DNA of 64,000 nt from Streptomyces diacarni (GCF_003323715.1 NZ_QOIN01000028.1:372001-436000), one strand, 5' to 3'. Positions 15,546-24,663 are shown, counted from the stretch's first letter. The notes: generated by a model from the letters alone, not told the origin. Program-made: numbers and translations.

Positions 15546-16367
15546 GTGAAGATCTGGCTCGACGGCGGCCTGCGGGACGCCCACAGCGCGAACGTCTCCG
15601 TGCTCGACCACGGACTGACGGTCGGCGACGGCGTCTTCGAGACCGTCAAGACCGCCGAGGGCACCCCCTTCGCCCTCACCCGGCACCTGCACCGGCTGGC
15701 GTCCTCCGCGCGCGGTCTCGGCCTGCCCGAGCCCGACCTGGACGAGGTGCGCCGCGCCTGCGAGGCGGTCGTCACGGCGAACCCGGTGCCCTACGGCCGG
15801 CTGCGGATCACCTACACGGGTGGCCTCTCCCCGCTCGGCTCGGACCGCGGCGACGCGGGCCCGACGCTCGTGGTCGCACTCGGTGAGGCCACCCGCAGGC
15901 CGGACGCCACCTCCGTCGTCACCGTCCCGTGGACCCGCAACGAGCGCGGCGCGATCACCGGGCTGAAGACCACCTCCTACGCCGAGAACGTCGTGGCCCT
16001 GGCCCGGGCCAGGCAACAGGCCGCCACCGAGGCCCTGTTCCCCAATACGCACGGACGGCTGTGCGAGGGCACGGGCTCCAACGTCTTCCTCGTCCTCGAC
16101 GGCGAACTGCACACCCCGCCGCTGACGTCGGGCTGCCTGGCGGGTATCACCCGCGCCCTCGTCCTCGAATGGACCGGCGCGCGGGAGACGGAGCTGCCGA
16201 TGGAGGCGCTCGAGAGGGCGGAGGAGATCTTCGTGACGTCCAGCCTGCGCGACGTGCAGGCGGTCGCCCGGCTGGACGGACGCACCCTCGCGGGGGCGCC
16301 GGGGCCGGTGACCAGCAAGGCGATGCGGGTCTTCGAGGAGCGCTCCGCGGCCGACATCGACCCGTGA
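15546..16367 (+). CDS. pabC: aminodeoxychorismate lyase (class IV PLP aminotransferase fold)
   Basis: A 273-residue fold-type IV PLP enzyme, predicted to split 4-amino-4-deoxychorismate into p-aminobenzoate and pyruvate. The core VLDHGLTVGDGVFETVK, the PLP lysine in GLKTTSYAENV, and EGTGSNVFLVLDGELHTPPL with SGCLAGITR match PabC and branched-chain aminotransferases. Adjacency to pabB makes the lyase role most likely. GTG 15546 is preceded by TGAGGTGAA. It is probably co-transcribed with pabB. Confidence 0.88.
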   Translation: MKIWLDGGLRDAHSANVSVLDHGLTVGDGVFETVKTAEGTPFALTRHLHRLASSARGLGLPEPDLDEVRRACEAVVTANPVPYGRLRITYTGGLSPLGSDRGDAGPTLVVALGEATRRPDATSVVTVPWTRNERGAITGLKTTSYAENVVALARARQQAATEALFPNTHGRLCEGTGSNVFLVLDGELHTPPLTSGCLAGITRALVLEWTGARETELPMEALERAEEIFVTSSLRDVQAVARLDGRTLAGAPGPVTSKAMRVFEERSAADIDP

Positions 16368-16408
16368 ATTCGGTGGCGGTGCCCCGCGCCGGCGGGTAGA
16401 ACCGGGGC

Positions 16409-17254
16409 GTGACGACAACCCTGCGCCCCACCGGGCCCGAAGGCCGCGACGCCGAGGGCAGACGCTCCCGCGCGTACGAGATCCGCGTCAACACCCGCCC
16501 GGTGGGGGCCCTCACGCTCCTCGGACCCCGCGACTCCGGGCCCCCGTTCGGCGCGATCGAGCACCTCCACGTCGACGAGGGGGACCGGCGGCGGGGCAGG
16601 GCCACCGTCGCGGCCCTGGCAGCGGAGGAGATCCTGCGCGGCTGGGACTGCACCCACGTGGAGGCCCACAGCGCGGCGGTGGCCGGGGAACGGGCCCCGG
16701 GCGACCACCTGTTGTCCGCTCTCGGCTACGCGGAGCGCAGCCGACACATGATCAAGGAGCTGCGCGAGCGCCCCGCACTGCCGCCCGGCAGCGAGGCCAG
16801 ACCGCTGCGGGACGAGGAGTTCGCGGCGTGGTGTGAGACGTCCGACGCGGCGTACGTCGGCGGCATGGTCGACCGCGGCCTCACCCGGGCGCAGGCGGCG
16901 GCCGGGGCCGAGGCGTCCCGGCGCGCGAGGCTGCCGGAAGGCGCCGCGACGCAGGGGGTCGCGCTCCGCGTCCTGACCTGCGAGGGCACCAACGTCGGCG
17001 CGCTGTGGCTGGCCTTCACCGCCCTGCCCCGCCGCGACGTGGACGCCTGGGTCTTCGACGTCAACGTCGACCCCGCACGGCGCGGAGCGGGGCACGGGCG
17101 CTCACTGATGACGGTGGCGGAACACGAGTGCCTCGCGCGCAGCGCCCCGCGCCTCGGACTGAACGTCTTCACGGACAACACGCCCGCCGTGCGGCTCTAC
17201 ACCTCGCTCGGCTACCGCACGGCCGAGCGGTTCTACGTCAAGGAGCTGCTGTAG
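16409..17254 (+). CDS. tandem GNAT-family N-acetyltransferase
   Basis: A 281-residue protein with two GNAT-like halves. The first acetyl-CoA segment is IEHLHVDEGDRRRGRATVA near residues 50-70; the second, VFDVNVDPARRGAGHGRSL, is followed by NVFTDNTPAVRLYTSLGY, a complete GNAT ending. The C-terminal half looks catalytic; the N-terminal half may be degenerate. The substrate is unknown. GTG 16409 is 7 bases after TAGAAC (16397-16402), consistent with a leaderless message. The gene is convergent with the DsbA-like gene, only 9 bases between stops. Confidence 0.85.
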   Translation: MTTTLRPTGPEGRDAEGRRSRAYEIRVNTRPVGALTLLGPRDSGPPFGAIEHLHVDEGDRRRGRATVAALAAEEILRGWDCTHVEAHSAAVAGERAPGDHLLSALGYAERSRHMIKELRERPALPPGSEARPLRDEEFAAWCETSDAAYVGGMVDRGLTRAQAAAGAEASRRARLPEGAATQGVALRVLTCEGTNVGALWLAFTALPRRDVDAWVFDVNVDPARRGAGHGRSLMTVAEHECLARSAPRLGLNVFTDNTPAVRLYTSLGYRTAERFYVKELL

Positions 17255-17263
17255 CGGCGCAGT

Positions 17264-17767
17264 TCAGTCCGCCAGGAGCCGGTCGGCGATCTCCTCGACG
17301 CGCTCCCGCAGGCCCTCCTGGCTCGTGCCGCCGTCCAGCCGTTCCCCGCCGATGACGTAGGTCGGAGTGCCGGTCACACCGATCGCCTTTCCCTCGGCCT
17401 GGTCGGCGTCCACCGCCAGCAGATGCCGGCCGTCGATCAGCGCCGACTCCACCTCGCCGGTGTCCAGGCCGAGTTCCGACGCCACCTCCACGAGCAACTC
17501 CTCGCCCCGCTCACCCAACTCGGCGGTGCGTGCCAGCACCGCCTCGGCGTAGGCGGCACCGCTGCCCTGCTCGTAGGCCTCCTCGAACGCCTGCGCGGCG
17601 GCGTAGGCGTGCTTGTGCTTCTCCAGGGGGAAGTGCCGCAGCCGGATCTCCAGCCTGTCGCCGTACCGCTCGCGCAGCGCCCGCAGGTCGCTGACGGACC
17701 GATGGCAGTCGGGGCACTGCAGCTCGCACCACACGTCGAGGGTGACCGGGGGGTGGGTGTTGTCCAT
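17264..17767 (-). CDS. DsbA-family thioredoxin-fold protein (cytosolic)
   Basis: A 167-residue DSBA-like oxidoreductase with active-site CPDC near residue 19 (VWCELQCPDCHRSV), a helical insertion, and the cis-proline loop GVTGTPTYVIGG. There is no signal peptide or membrane helix, so it should act in the cytosol, like FrnE or 2-hydroxychromene isomerase relatives. A redox or isomerase role is inferred; the partner is unknown. The ATG is at 17767. Confidence 0.88.
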   Translation of the reverse strand: MDNTHPPVTLDVWCELQCPDCHRSVSDLRALRERYGDRLEIRLRHFPLEKHKHAYAAAQAFEEAYEQGSGAAYAEAVLARTAELGERGEELLVEVASELGLDTGEVESALIDGRHLLAVDADQAEGKAIGVTGTPTYVIGGERLDGGTSQEGLRERVEEIADRLLAD

Positions 17768-17869
17768 GGGGTCAGTCTCTCAGCCCCAGGGAGGGCCCCG
17801 ACCCCGAGATCTCCCTGAACCCGGCCCGCGCCGTGGCCGCGGCGGCCCGCCCGGTGACACGATGGGGGC

Positions 17870-18331
17870 ATGCTCACCACGACCGTCTGCGCCGCGCTCT
17901 CCGCCGCGGGCCTGGCCATCGCCTTCCTCACCGCCTGGCGCCGCCGCTTCGCCGCCGCGACGCGCATCGCCGCCGTCGCGCTGGTGCCGGTCGGGCTCGC
18001 GATGTCCGGGCTGGTCGGGCTCGGCGGCAAGATCGGCAGGGCCGTCGGCGGCTGGGCGGCCGACCTGGTGCTCAAGCCCACGGTCTGGGCGGGTTTCGCC
18101 GTGCTGGCCTGCGCCGTCGTCCTGTGGGTCATCGGCCGCGTGGCGTCCGGAAGGTCCGCGGGCAAGCCCGGCAAGCAGCCCCGGGCCAAGGAGGAGAAGC
18201 CCCGCTCGGCCGGGTCCACCTCCGGCACCCCGGCGCTGACCACCCCGCCGTCGGGCCGGCAGAAGACGCAGGCCTCCGATGGTGAGGACTTCTCCGATAT
18301 CGAGGAGATCCTCAAGAAGCACGGCATCTGA
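17870..18331 (+). CDS. small integral membrane protein with conserved acidic C-terminal tail
   Basis: A 153-residue protein with about three transmembrane helices in residues 1-100 (TTVCAALSAAGLAIAFLTAW, VALVPVGLAMSGLVGLG, and VWAGFAVLACAVVLWVIG). A Lys/Ser/Pro-rich cytoplasmic linker follows, then a short acidic motif, GEDFSDIEEILKKHGI, at the C-terminus. That tail looks like a conserved interaction motif. I do not recognise a function. ATG 17870 is the only reasonable start. It diverges from the DsbA-like gene. Confidence 0.8.
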   Translation: MLTTTVCAALSAAGLAIAFLTAWRRRFAAATRIAAVALVPVGLAMSGLVGLGGKIGRAVGGWAADLVLKPTVWAGFAVLACAVVLWVIGRVASGRSAGKPGKQPRAKEEKPRSAGSTSGTPALTTPPSGRQKTQASDGEDFSDIEEILKKHGI

Positions 18332-18457
18332 GGCGCTCGCGCCCCGGAGGCTTTAGCACGCCGGCAGTGGCCATACCGGACTTTTCGCTGGCTTCCACGC
18401 GAAATGGGGGCACGTGTTCGTGGCCGTCCCGGGGGGCTGAGACATGATCACGGCGAG

Positions 18458-18619
18458 ATGGACACGACGCCGGACTCCTCGGTCGAGCTCGACGAGCTGC
18501 CGCCCCCCGAACCCAGGGGATGCCTGTACGCACTCTCCCAACCACCGCTGATGCTGTTCCTCACCGTGATCGCCGTGCTGATCGGTGCCGCCGCGGCGCA
18601 CGATCTGCTGTTTCTGTGA
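18458..18619 (+). CDS. small membrane protein, 53 aa
   Basis: An acidic, Pro-rich N-terminal half (SSVELDELPPPEPRG) precedes one hydrophobic helix, LMLFLTVIAVLIGAAAAHDL, ending LLFL. The ATG at 18458 is the first in a region with coding bias. An earlier in-frame start near 18404 would add residues with no coding character. The function is unknown. It is convergent with the CGNR gene. Confidence 0.68.
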   Translation: MDTTPDSSVELDELPPPEPRGCLYALSQPPLMLFLTVIAVLIGAAAAHDLLFL

Positions 18620-18691
18620 ACGCCGTTTCCGTGCGCGCCGCTTCTGTGCACGCCACCCGATCGGCCGACGGCGAGCGCGCCTCTCGCGGGC

Positions 18692-19261
18692 TCAGCCCTG
18701 AGGAGCTTCGGCCGACTCGCGCTGCCGGGCGCGGTACGCGGCGACGTGCAGGCGGTTGCCGCAGGTGCGGCTGTCGCAGTAGCGCCGGGACCGGTTGCGG
18801 GACAGGTCCACGAAGGCGCGCCGGCAGTCGGGCGCCTCACAGCGCCGCAGCCTGTCGCGCTCGCCGGAGACCAGGAAGAACGCCAGCGCCATGCCGCCGT
18901 CGGCGGCGAGATGCTGGGCGAGGGAGGCGCCGGGTGCGAAGTAGTGGACGTGCCAGTCGTAGTCGTCGTGGTCGGTCAGCTGCGGCGTCGTGCCTGCCTC
19001 CGAGACCAGCGCGTTGATCAGCCGGGCCGCCGTGCGCGCCTCCGGGGCGGCGAACACCTGCGCGAAACGCCCGCGGACGGCTCTGACGTCGCTCACATCG
19101 TCCCCGGCGAGCGCGTCGACCCCGCTGACACCGTGCCGCTCGACGAAGGCGCGCAGATCGGCCACGGACACCAGCGTGTCGGGCGTCTCGCCGTCCGCCA
19201 TGGTGTTCAGCAGCCCGACCACCTGGTCGAGTGCGCACCGGGTGTCGTGGTTGATCTGCAC
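18692..19261 (-). CDS. CGNR zinc-finger regulatory protein (ABATE domain)
   Basis: A 189-residue protein with an N-terminal ABATE-type domain (HDTRCALDQVVGLLNT) and a C-terminal CGNR zinc finger: CEAPDCRRAFVDLSRN, RRYCDSRTCGNRLHVAAYR. The family consists of putative stress-linked DNA-binding regulators; the target is unknown. The start is GTG 19261, preceded on the minus strand by an AGGAG-like site. A TACGCT sequence about 60 bases upstream is a plausible -10. Confidence 0.88.
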   Translation of the reverse strand: MQINHDTRCALDQVVGLLNTMADGETPDTLVSVADLRAFVERHGVSGVDALAGDDVSDVRAVRGRFAQVFAAPEARTAARLINALVSEAGTTPQLTDHDDYDWHVHYFAPGASLAQHLAADGGMALAFFLVSGERDRLRRCEAPDCRRAFVDLSRNRSRRYCDSRTCGNRLHVAAYRARQRESAEAPQG

Positions 19262-19623
19262 GGGCCGCTCCGCTCCTGCCGTGTCCGGGGAGATCCCTCC
19301 GGCTGCCGCTCAGAGAGCGTAGTCGCTCCCGTCCGTGTCGAACGCTCAGCGGCCCGTGCCGGTTCCCGCCCGGCCCAGCGCACCGGTTCCGGCGCGGGGC
19401 CCTCCATGCCGGTCCCCGGGCGGCCCCGGACCTGCGCGCACGCCCGGCCGGGGTCCGTGGGGTCCGCCGCCGCGGCGTGGCGGAACGCAGCGACGCCGCC
19501 GCCACGTACGAGTACGCGGCGGCGGCGTCGCAGTGTGCCGTTACACGAAGTGGTGCCGTGGCACACGGCTGCCGGGCCCGCGAACCGTCGCCCCGAGTCG
19601 GACGGTCGCGGGAACCGGCGGTC
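19262..19623. other. 362-bp gap between the CGNR gene and ssgB
   Basis: No open frame here has good coding structure. The left end should hold the CGNR promoter, and the right part holds the ssgB terminator hairpin (19490-19531). Nothing else was recognised. Confidence 0.6.
19490..19531 (-). terminator. ssgB terminator hairpin
   Basis: GCGACGCCGCCGCC (19490-19503) is perfectly complementary to GGCGGCGGCGTCGC (19518-19531); short inner CGTA/TACG pairs extend it. It lies 93 bases past the ssgB stop on the minus strand. Confidence 0.7.
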
Positions 19624-20037
19624 TCAGCTCTCGGCGAGGATGTGCGAGAGCTCTGTGTCGAGGTCGAAGTGACGGTGCTCGGTACCGGGCGGCACGGCCG
19701 CGTCGGTTCGCTTGAGGAAGGATTCCAGTGCCCGCGCCGGGGCCTCGAGCAGGGCCTCGCCCTCCGGGGAGCTGAGGGCGATGCATGCCACGGCCTGCCC
19801 GTGGCTGCGGGACGGCCAGACTCGGACGTCCCCGGTGCCTGTCGGCCTGTGGAGGCCTTCGGCCAGGAGATCGCGGGCGAAAACCCACTCCACGGTCTCC
19901 TCGGCACCGGTATGGAAGGTGGCGTGCACGGCGTAGGGGTCCGCCGTGTCGTACCGCAGGCCCGCCGGGACAGGCAGCGAGGACTCGCTCGAAACAACGA
20001 GGCGCAGGTGCAGCTCGCAGCTCACCGTTGTGTTCAT
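19624..20037 (-). CDS. ssgB: SsgB, sporulation-specific cell-division activator
   Basis: A 137-residue SsgA-like protein that, in S. coelicolor, positions and recruits FtsZ at sporulation septa together with SsgA. The sequence is close to what I recall of S. coelicolor SsgB: MNTTVSCELHLRLVV, a VEWVFARDLLAEGL core, VRVWPSRSHG, and the terminal ELSHILAES. The ATG at 20037 begins the conserved MNTTVSC; longer in-frame starts would add a non-conserved basic stretch. This gene is strong evidence for a sporulating streptomycete. It diverges from the PGPGW gene. Confidence 0.97.
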   Translation of the reverse strand: MNTTVSCELHLRLVVSSESSLPVPAGLRYDTADPYAVHATFHTGAEETVEWVFARDLLAEGLHRPTGTGDVRVWPSRSHGQAVACIALSSPEGEALLEAPARALESFLKRTDAAVPPGTEHRHFDLDTELSHILAES

Positions 20038-20236
20038 AAGCGCCAGGGCCTTTCGCTCAGTGTGCGCTCGGGGATTCGCACGTCGGCGCAATCGACATGC
20101 CACCTACGCGCCGGTTGTAAACCCCTCTGACTGATTTGCCCGGAATCGAATCCTTCATACGGCTCTTGTAGGTTTGAGAAGTGCGGCCGATCGAGTGAAC
20201 GGCCACACTCGGAAGGGGTCGGGTACCTTGTCCACC

Positions 20237-20605
20237 ATGAGTGCGGAGAGTGACGAAAAGCCACTTGGCACCCGCGAGGAAGAAGCGGCGGACAAACCGC
20301 TCGGTTCACGCGCGCCCGACTTCATCAAGGCCTCCAGGCCGCTCCACATGAGCTGGCGCGCCGGGATATTCCTGGTCGGTCTGGCCATCGTGGTCGCGGG
20401 AGTCATCATGTTGCCCCTCCCCGGGCCGGGATGGCTGGTGATCTTCGCCGGTATGGCGGTGTGGGGGACCGAGTTCGTCTGGGCGCAGCACGTCCTGCGG
20501 TGGACGAAACGTAAGTACCACGAGGGCACCCGCTGGCTGAAGGAACGCCGCGCCGCCCGCAAGGAGCGCAAGCGTGTGAGGAGTGAGGCAGGGCAGGCCT
20601 CCTGA
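20237..20605 (+). CDS. PGPGW-motif membrane protein (TIGR02611 type)
   Basis: A 122-residue actinobacterial membrane protein. An acidic N-terminus of about 35 residues is followed by a hydrophobic hairpin, GIFLVGLAIVVAGVIM and LVIFAGMAVWGTEFVWA, joined by the signature LPLPGPGW. A very basic tail (KRKYHEGTRWLKERRAARK) follows. The function is unknown. ATG 20237 lies 8 bases after TACCTT (20223-20228), consistent with near-leaderless transcription. Earlier in-frame starts add non-coding-like residues. Confidence 0.85.
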   Translation: MSAESDEKPLGTREEEAADKPLGSRAPDFIKASRPLHMSWRAGIFLVGLAIVVAGVIMLPLPGPGWLVIFAGMAVWGTEFVWAQHVLRWTKRKYHEGTRWLKERRAARKERKRVRSEAGQAS

Positions 20606-20674
20606 GCCGTCACCCACCGGCCGCCGGCTGGTCGGGAGCACCCTCTGACATGCGGTAATGTTGAGCCCGCAGGC

Positions 20675-20746
20675 GGGCGATTAGCTCAGTGGGAGAGCGC
20701 TTCGTTCACACCGAAGAGGTCACTGGTTCGAACCCAGTATCGCCCA
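20675..20746 (+). tRNA. tRNA-Val(CAC), copy 1
   Basis: A full cloverleaf with acceptor GGGCGAT/ATCGCCC, anticodon loop TTCACAC (anticodon CAC), T loop TTCGAAC and discriminator A. CCA is not encoded. A strong hairpin follows. Confidence 0.96.
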
Positions 20747-20756
20747 CCCTCGTGCA

Positions 20757-20791
20757 CCGGGGCCCGGAAGCCGTATGCTTCCGGGCCCCGG
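20757..20791 (+). terminator. terminator after tRNA-Val(CAC) copy 1
   Basis: A perfect 15-bp stem (20757-20771 with 20777-20791) closes a 5-base CGTAT loop, 10 bases past the tRNA. Confidence 0.85.
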
Positions 20792-20813
20792 TCGCGTCGT
20801 GGGAGGGGCGCGG

Positions 20814-21284
20814 ATGGGCCGCGCCGCGCCGCTGAACCACTACCGCTTCCGCAGCACCTGGCGGCTGGCGGCGTCCCCCGCGCGCGTCTACGCCGTCCTG
20901 GAGCGCGCCGAGAGCTACCCGCAGTGGTGGCCGCAGGTCCGCTCGCTGGTCAGGACCGGCGAGGACAGCGGCACGGCCCGCATCCGTTCCGTGCTCCCCT
21001 ATGTGCTCACCGTGACTCTCCGTACCGCCCGCCGGGATCCCGCGTCCGGGATCCTCGAGATCGCCATGGGCGGCGACCTGGACGGCTGGGCCCGCTGGAC
21101 CATACGGGCGGACGGCGGCGGCGCTCTCGCGCTCTACGAGCAGGAGGTGGACGTGCGCGACCGGCTGCTGCGGCCCCTCGCCCTCCCCGCGAAGCCCCTG
21201 CTGGCCCTCAACCACACGGTGATGATGCGGGCCGGCGAGCGCCGTCTGCGGGCCCTGCTGGATAGGGGTTTGGATGAAGAGTGA
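20814..21284 (+). CDS. SRPBCC / START-like (polyketide cyclase-type) protein
   Basis: A 156-residue protein of the SRPBCC superfamily, which forms a deep hydrophobic ligand pocket. Recognisable features are the opening strand HYRFRSTWRLAASPARVYAVL, ESYPQWWPQVRSLV, GWARWTIRADGGG and a long C-terminal helix ending MMRAGERRLRALLDRG. The ligand and function are unknown; polyketide cyclase is only a family name here. ATG 20814 follows GGGAGGGG at 20801-20808. The gene sits between two identical tRNA-Val genes. Confidence 0.85.
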   Translation: MGRAAPLNHYRFRSTWRLAASPARVYAVLERAESYPQWWPQVRSLVRTGEDSGTARIRSVLPYVLTVTLRTARRDPASGILEIAMGGDLDGWARWTIRADGGGALALYEQEVDVRDRLLRPLALPAKPLLALNHTVMMRAGERRLRALLDRGLDEE

Positions 21285-21335
21285 GCCGCACTGTATGGTT
21301 CTGCACGTGCCGCCGCGCAACCGGCGCGGCACCCG

Positions 21336-21407
21336 GGGCGATTAGCTCAGTGGGAGAGCGCTTCGTTCACACCGAAGAGGTCACTGGTTCGAACCCAGTA
21401 TCGCCCA
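21336..21407 (+). tRNA. tRNA-Val(CAC), copy 2
   Basis: Base-for-base identical to the copy at 20675-20746 over the whole mature region, with anticodon CAC. CCA is not encoded. A hairpin at 21427 follows. Confidence 0.96.
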
Positions 21408-21426
21408 CCCCGAGTTGCTGTTCCAC

Positions 21427-21460
21427 GAAGGCCGGACCGTCACAGGACGGACCGGCCTTC
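21427..21460 (+). terminator. terminator after tRNA-Val(CAC) copy 2
   Basis: GAAGGCCGG pairs with CCGGCCTTC, and inner CCGTC/GACGG pairs extend the stem past one mismatch. TTC follows the stem. Confidence 0.75.
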
Positions 21461-21615
21461 TTCGCGTGCGGCCCTCACTGCCCGCCCTTCGCCCGTTCAG
21501 GACCGCCTGCGTCCCCCGGCCCGTTCCGGCCGCGCCGGCTCCCCGCACTCCGGCTGTTTGCGGCGCCACCGCCCGGTCAGGAGAAGAGCAGAGGGACCGG
21601 TACACGGAGAGCGTG

Positions 21616-22530
21616 ATGCGAGTCGCCGCCGACGACGAAGTCCACTGCGGACGCGAACTGCCCGCGAGCAACGCGGCAGCCACCTGGCGAGCCCGGCAGA
21701 AGCTGGGTACCGCCGCCCGCGCCATGCTCCGCGCTGCCGCCCTCGCCGCCCACCACCGCACCGGCTACCACGGCGCCAGGGGCGAGCGCCGAGCCGACGC
21801 ACTGATCGCACGCGCGCGCTTCGACGAGGGCCCCGACGTGCAGGCCGCGGGGCGCCGGCTGACGGCCCTGCTGGCGCCACCGGCCCGCGGCGGGCCCCGT
21901 GAGGCCGTCGTGCTGGGCCGTGCGCTGCGCGCCGCCACGGACGCCGCGCGCGGCTACCGTGCCACCGGAGGCCTCGAACACTTCGACGCCGCGGTCGCCC
22001 ACGGCTGCTGCGCCGAACTGACCGAGTCGCTGTGCCAGTTGCTGCGCGGCACGGAAGGGGTGTGCATCCGGCTCGGCTGGTCGCGCGCGGCCGGGACGCC
22101 GCACGGCTGGGAGGCCTGCCCCGAACCGTTCCGCTTCGCCCCGCACGACCTGGCCGCCCTCGAAGAGGCGGGCAAGCACTACGTCCGCACCGAACCCTCC
22201 GTACCCGTACGTGTGACCGGCACCGTCGTGCGTCTGCGGCGCGCGGGTCCCGGCGGTCCTGGCTCGGTGCGCATGGACGTCCTCGCCGGGGCCGAGGTCA
22301 CCCAGGTGCGTGCCCGGCTCGATGAGGACGACTACCGCCTCGCCGTCCACGCCCACCTGGCCGGGCTGCCGCTGCGGATCAGCGGGCTGCTGGAGAGCAG
22401 GGGCGGCTTCCGGCGCGTCAGCGGCGTCCGGGACGTCGCACCCGTACCCGTCCCCGAGCCCGCCCGCGAGCGGCTGCTCAAGCGGCTGCGGGGCGACCTC
22501 GACGCCTTCGAGCGGGGCCTGGGCGACTGA
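21616..22530 (+). CDS. conserved hypothetical protein, 304 aa
   Basis: I do not recognise this protein. It has an Ala/Arg-rich helical N-terminal half (KLGTAARAMLRAAALAAHHR, VVLGRALRAATDAARG), a Cys-containing segment AVAHGCCAELTESLCQLL, and a beta-rich C-terminal part (VRVTGTVVRLRR, VRMDVLAGAEVTQVRARL, LRISGLLESRGGFRRVSGV). No signal peptide or membrane helix is present. ATG 21616 is 5 bases after GGAGA, better spaced than GTG 21613. The coding bias is strong, so the gene is real. It lies upstream of thrS but is separated by 150 bases with a possible separate promoter. Confidence 0.78.
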   Translation: MRVAADDEVHCGRELPASNAAATWRARQKLGTAARAMLRAAALAAHHRTGYHGARGERRADALIARARFDEGPDVQAAGRRLTALLAPPARGGPREAVVLGRALRAATDAARGYRATGGLEHFDAAVAHGCCAELTESLCQLLRGTEGVCIRLGWSRAAGTPHGWEACPEPFRFAPHDLAALEEAGKHYVRTEPSVPVRVTGTVVRLRRAGPGGPGSVRMDVLAGAEVTQVRARLDEDDYRLAVHAHLAGLPLRISGLLESRGGFRRVSGVRDVAPVPVPEPARERLLKRLRGDLDAFERGLGD

Positions 22531-22598
22531 GCGGGACCCCGCTCGCGAGCCGGGACGGAGCCCGGGTGACCGTTTCGCGGTCGGGCCCGGTGGCTCGG

Positions 22599-22604
22599 TA
22601 CGAT
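22599..22604 (+). promoter_or_regulatory. candidate -10 box (TACGAT) for thrS
   Basis: TACGAT fits the Streptomyces -10 pattern and would give a leader of about 70 bases before the thrS GTG. The -35 region is not convincing. I see no T-box specifier structure. Confidence 0.35.
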
Positions 22605-22680
22605 TCGAGCGCGCGGCCCCTACTCCGCGCGCTCGGCGCGGCAGCGGCCGCGTACCCCAGGTGAGAGTCAGGAGAGACCG

Positions 22681-24663
22681 GTGTCAGATGCCCGTGTGAC
22701 CATCCAACGCGATTCCGAGCGGGAAGAGCGCGTGGTGACGACGGGCACGACGGCCGCCGCGCTCTTCGAGGGCGAGCGCTCCGTCGTGGCCGTCCGCGTC
22801 GGCGGCGCGCTCAAGGACCTCGCCTACCAGCCGGGCGACGGCGAGGAGGTCGAGCCCGTCGAGATCACCAGTGAGGACGGGCTGAACATCCTGCGCCACT
22901 CCACGGCACACGTGCTGGCGCAGGCGGTCCAGGAGCTCTTCCCCGAGGCCAAGCTCGGCATCGGCCCGCCCGTCAAGGACGGCTTCTACTACGACTTCGA
23001 CGTCGCCGAGCCCTTCACGCCCGACGATCTCAAGCGCATCGAGAAGAAGATGCAGCAGATCCAGAAGCAGGGGCAGCGCTTCTCCCGCCGCGTCACCACC
23101 GACGAGGACGCCCGCGAGGAGCTGGCCGACGAGCCGTACAAGCTGGAGCTGATCGGCCTCAAGGGCAACGCGGCAAGCGCCGCCGACGGCGCCTCGGCCG
23201 AGGTCGGCTCCGGCGAGCTGACCCTCTACGACAACCTCGACGCCAAGAGCGGCGAGCTGTGCTGGAAGGACCTGTGCCGGGGCCCGCACCTGCCCTCCAC
23301 CCGGCTGATCCCCGCCTTCAAGCTGATGCGGTCCGCCGCCGCCTACTGGCGGGGCTCCGAGAAGAACCCGCAGCTCCAGCGGATCTACGGCACCGCGTGG
23401 CCCACCAAGGACGAGCTCAAGCAGTACCTGGAGTTCCTCGCCGAGGCCGAGAAGCGCGACCACCGCAAGCTCGGCACCGAGCTGGACCTCTTCTCCATCC
23501 CCGAGGAGCTCGGCTCGGGCCTGGCCGTCTTCCACCCCAAGGGCGGCGTCGTGCGCAAGGTGATGGAGGACTACTCGCGCAAGCGGCACGAGGAGTCCGG
23601 CTACGAGTTCGTCAACACGCCGCACATCACCAAGGAGCGGCTGTTCGAGATCTCCGGGCACCTGCCGCACTACGAGGACGGCATGTTCCCGCCGCTGGAG
23701 TTCGACGAGCAGAACTACCGCCTCAAGGCGATGAACTGCCCGATGCACAACCTGATCTTCAGGGCGCGCGGCCGCTCCTACCGTGAGCTGCCGCTGCGCC
23801 TCTTCGAGTTCGGCACCGTCTACCGGTACGAGAAGTCCGGTGTCGTGCACGGGCTCACCCGCGCCCGCGGCTTCACCCAGGACGACTCGCACATCTACTG
23901 CACCAAGGAGCAGATGCCGGACGAGCTGGACAACCTGCTCACCTTCGTCCTCAACCTGCTCCGCGACTACGGGCTCTCCGACTTCTACCTGGAGCTGTCC
24001 ACCCGCGACCCCGAGTCGGACAAGTTCCTGGGCACCGACGAGGAGTGGGAGGAGGCCACCGAGGCGCTGCGCCAGGCGGCCGGCAAGCAGGGCCTCGACC
24101 TGGTCATGGACCCGGGCGGCGCTGCGTTCTACGGCCCGAAGATCTCCGTACAGGCGCGCGACGCCATCGGCCGCACCTGGCAGATGTCGACGATCCAGGT
24201 CGACTTCCAGCAGCCCCAGCGCTTCGGCCTGGAGTACACCGCCGCAGACGGCTCCCGTCGGCAGCCGGTGATGATCCACCGCGCGCTCTTCGGCTCCATC
24301 GAGCGCTTCTTCGCCGTCCTGCTGGAGCACTACGCGGGCGCCTTCCCGGCCTGGCTCGCGCCCGTCCAGGCCGTCGGCATCCCGATCGGCGACGACCATG
24401 TGCCGTATTTGGCCCAGTTCGCGGCCGCCGCGAAGGCCGAGGGGCTGCGGATGGAGGTCGACTCCTCCTCGGACCGGATGCAGAAGAAGATCCGCAACGC
24501 GCAGAAGAGCAAGGTCCCCTTCATGGTGATCGCCGGTGACGAGGACGTCGCAGCGGGCGCGGTCTCCTTCCGCTACCGCGACGGGTCGCAGAAGAACGGG
24601 ATCCCGCAGGACGAAGCCCTGCGCGAGATCGCCGACGCGGTCGAACGCCGCGTCCAGGTGTGA
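22681..24663 (+). CDS. thrS: threonyl-tRNA synthetase
   Basis: A 660-residue class II synthetase that charges tRNA-Thr. Domains in order: TGS (residues 1-70), the editing domain with HSTAHVLAQ near residue 73 and the later [12 protein letters not shown], and the catalytic core with CPMH near residue 353, [12 protein letters not shown] (motif 2) and [19 protein letters not shown] (motif 3). The C-terminal anticodon-binding domain includes [14 protein letters not shown] 22681 follows an AGGAGAG site. All expected zinc and editing residues appear present. It precedes the HIT gene, an order also known in Mycobacterium. Confidence 0.98.
   Translation: MSDARVTIQRDSEREERVVTTGTTAAALFEGERSVVAVRVGGALKDLAYQPGDGEEVEPVEITSEDGLNILRHSTAHVLAQAVQELFPEAKLGIGPPVKDGFYYDFDVAEPFTPDDLKRIEKKMQQIQKQGQRFSRRVTTDEDAREELADEPYKLELIGLKGNAASAADGASAEVGSGELTLYDNLDAKSGELCWKDLCRGPHLPSTRLIPAFKLMRSAAAYWRGSEKNPQLQRIYGTAWPTKDELKQYLEFLAEAEKRDHRKLGTELDLFSIPEELGSGLAVFHPKGGVVRKVMEDYSRKRHEESGYEFVNTPHITKERLFEISGHLPHYEDGMFPPLEFDEQNYRLKAMNCPMHNLIFRARGRSYRELPLRLFEFGTVYRYEKSGVVHGLTRARGFTQDDSHIYCTKEQMPDELDNLLTFVLNLLRDYGLSDFYLELSTRDPESDKFLGTDEEWEEATEALRQAAGKQGLDLVMDPGGAAFYGPKISVQARDAIGRTWQMSTIQVDFQQPQRFGLEYTAADGSRRQPVMIHRALFGSIERFFAVLLEHYAGAFPAWLAPVQAVGIPIGDDHVPYLAQFAAAAKAEGLRMEVDSSSDRMQKKIRNAQKSKVPFMVIAGDEDVAAGAVSFRYRDGSQKNGIPQDEALREIADAVERRVQV

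Noticed and set aside
20775..20813. Earlier start for the START-like gene
   Set aside because: These bases lie within or just after the tRNA terminator hairpin; GGGAGGGG before ATG 20814 decides the start.
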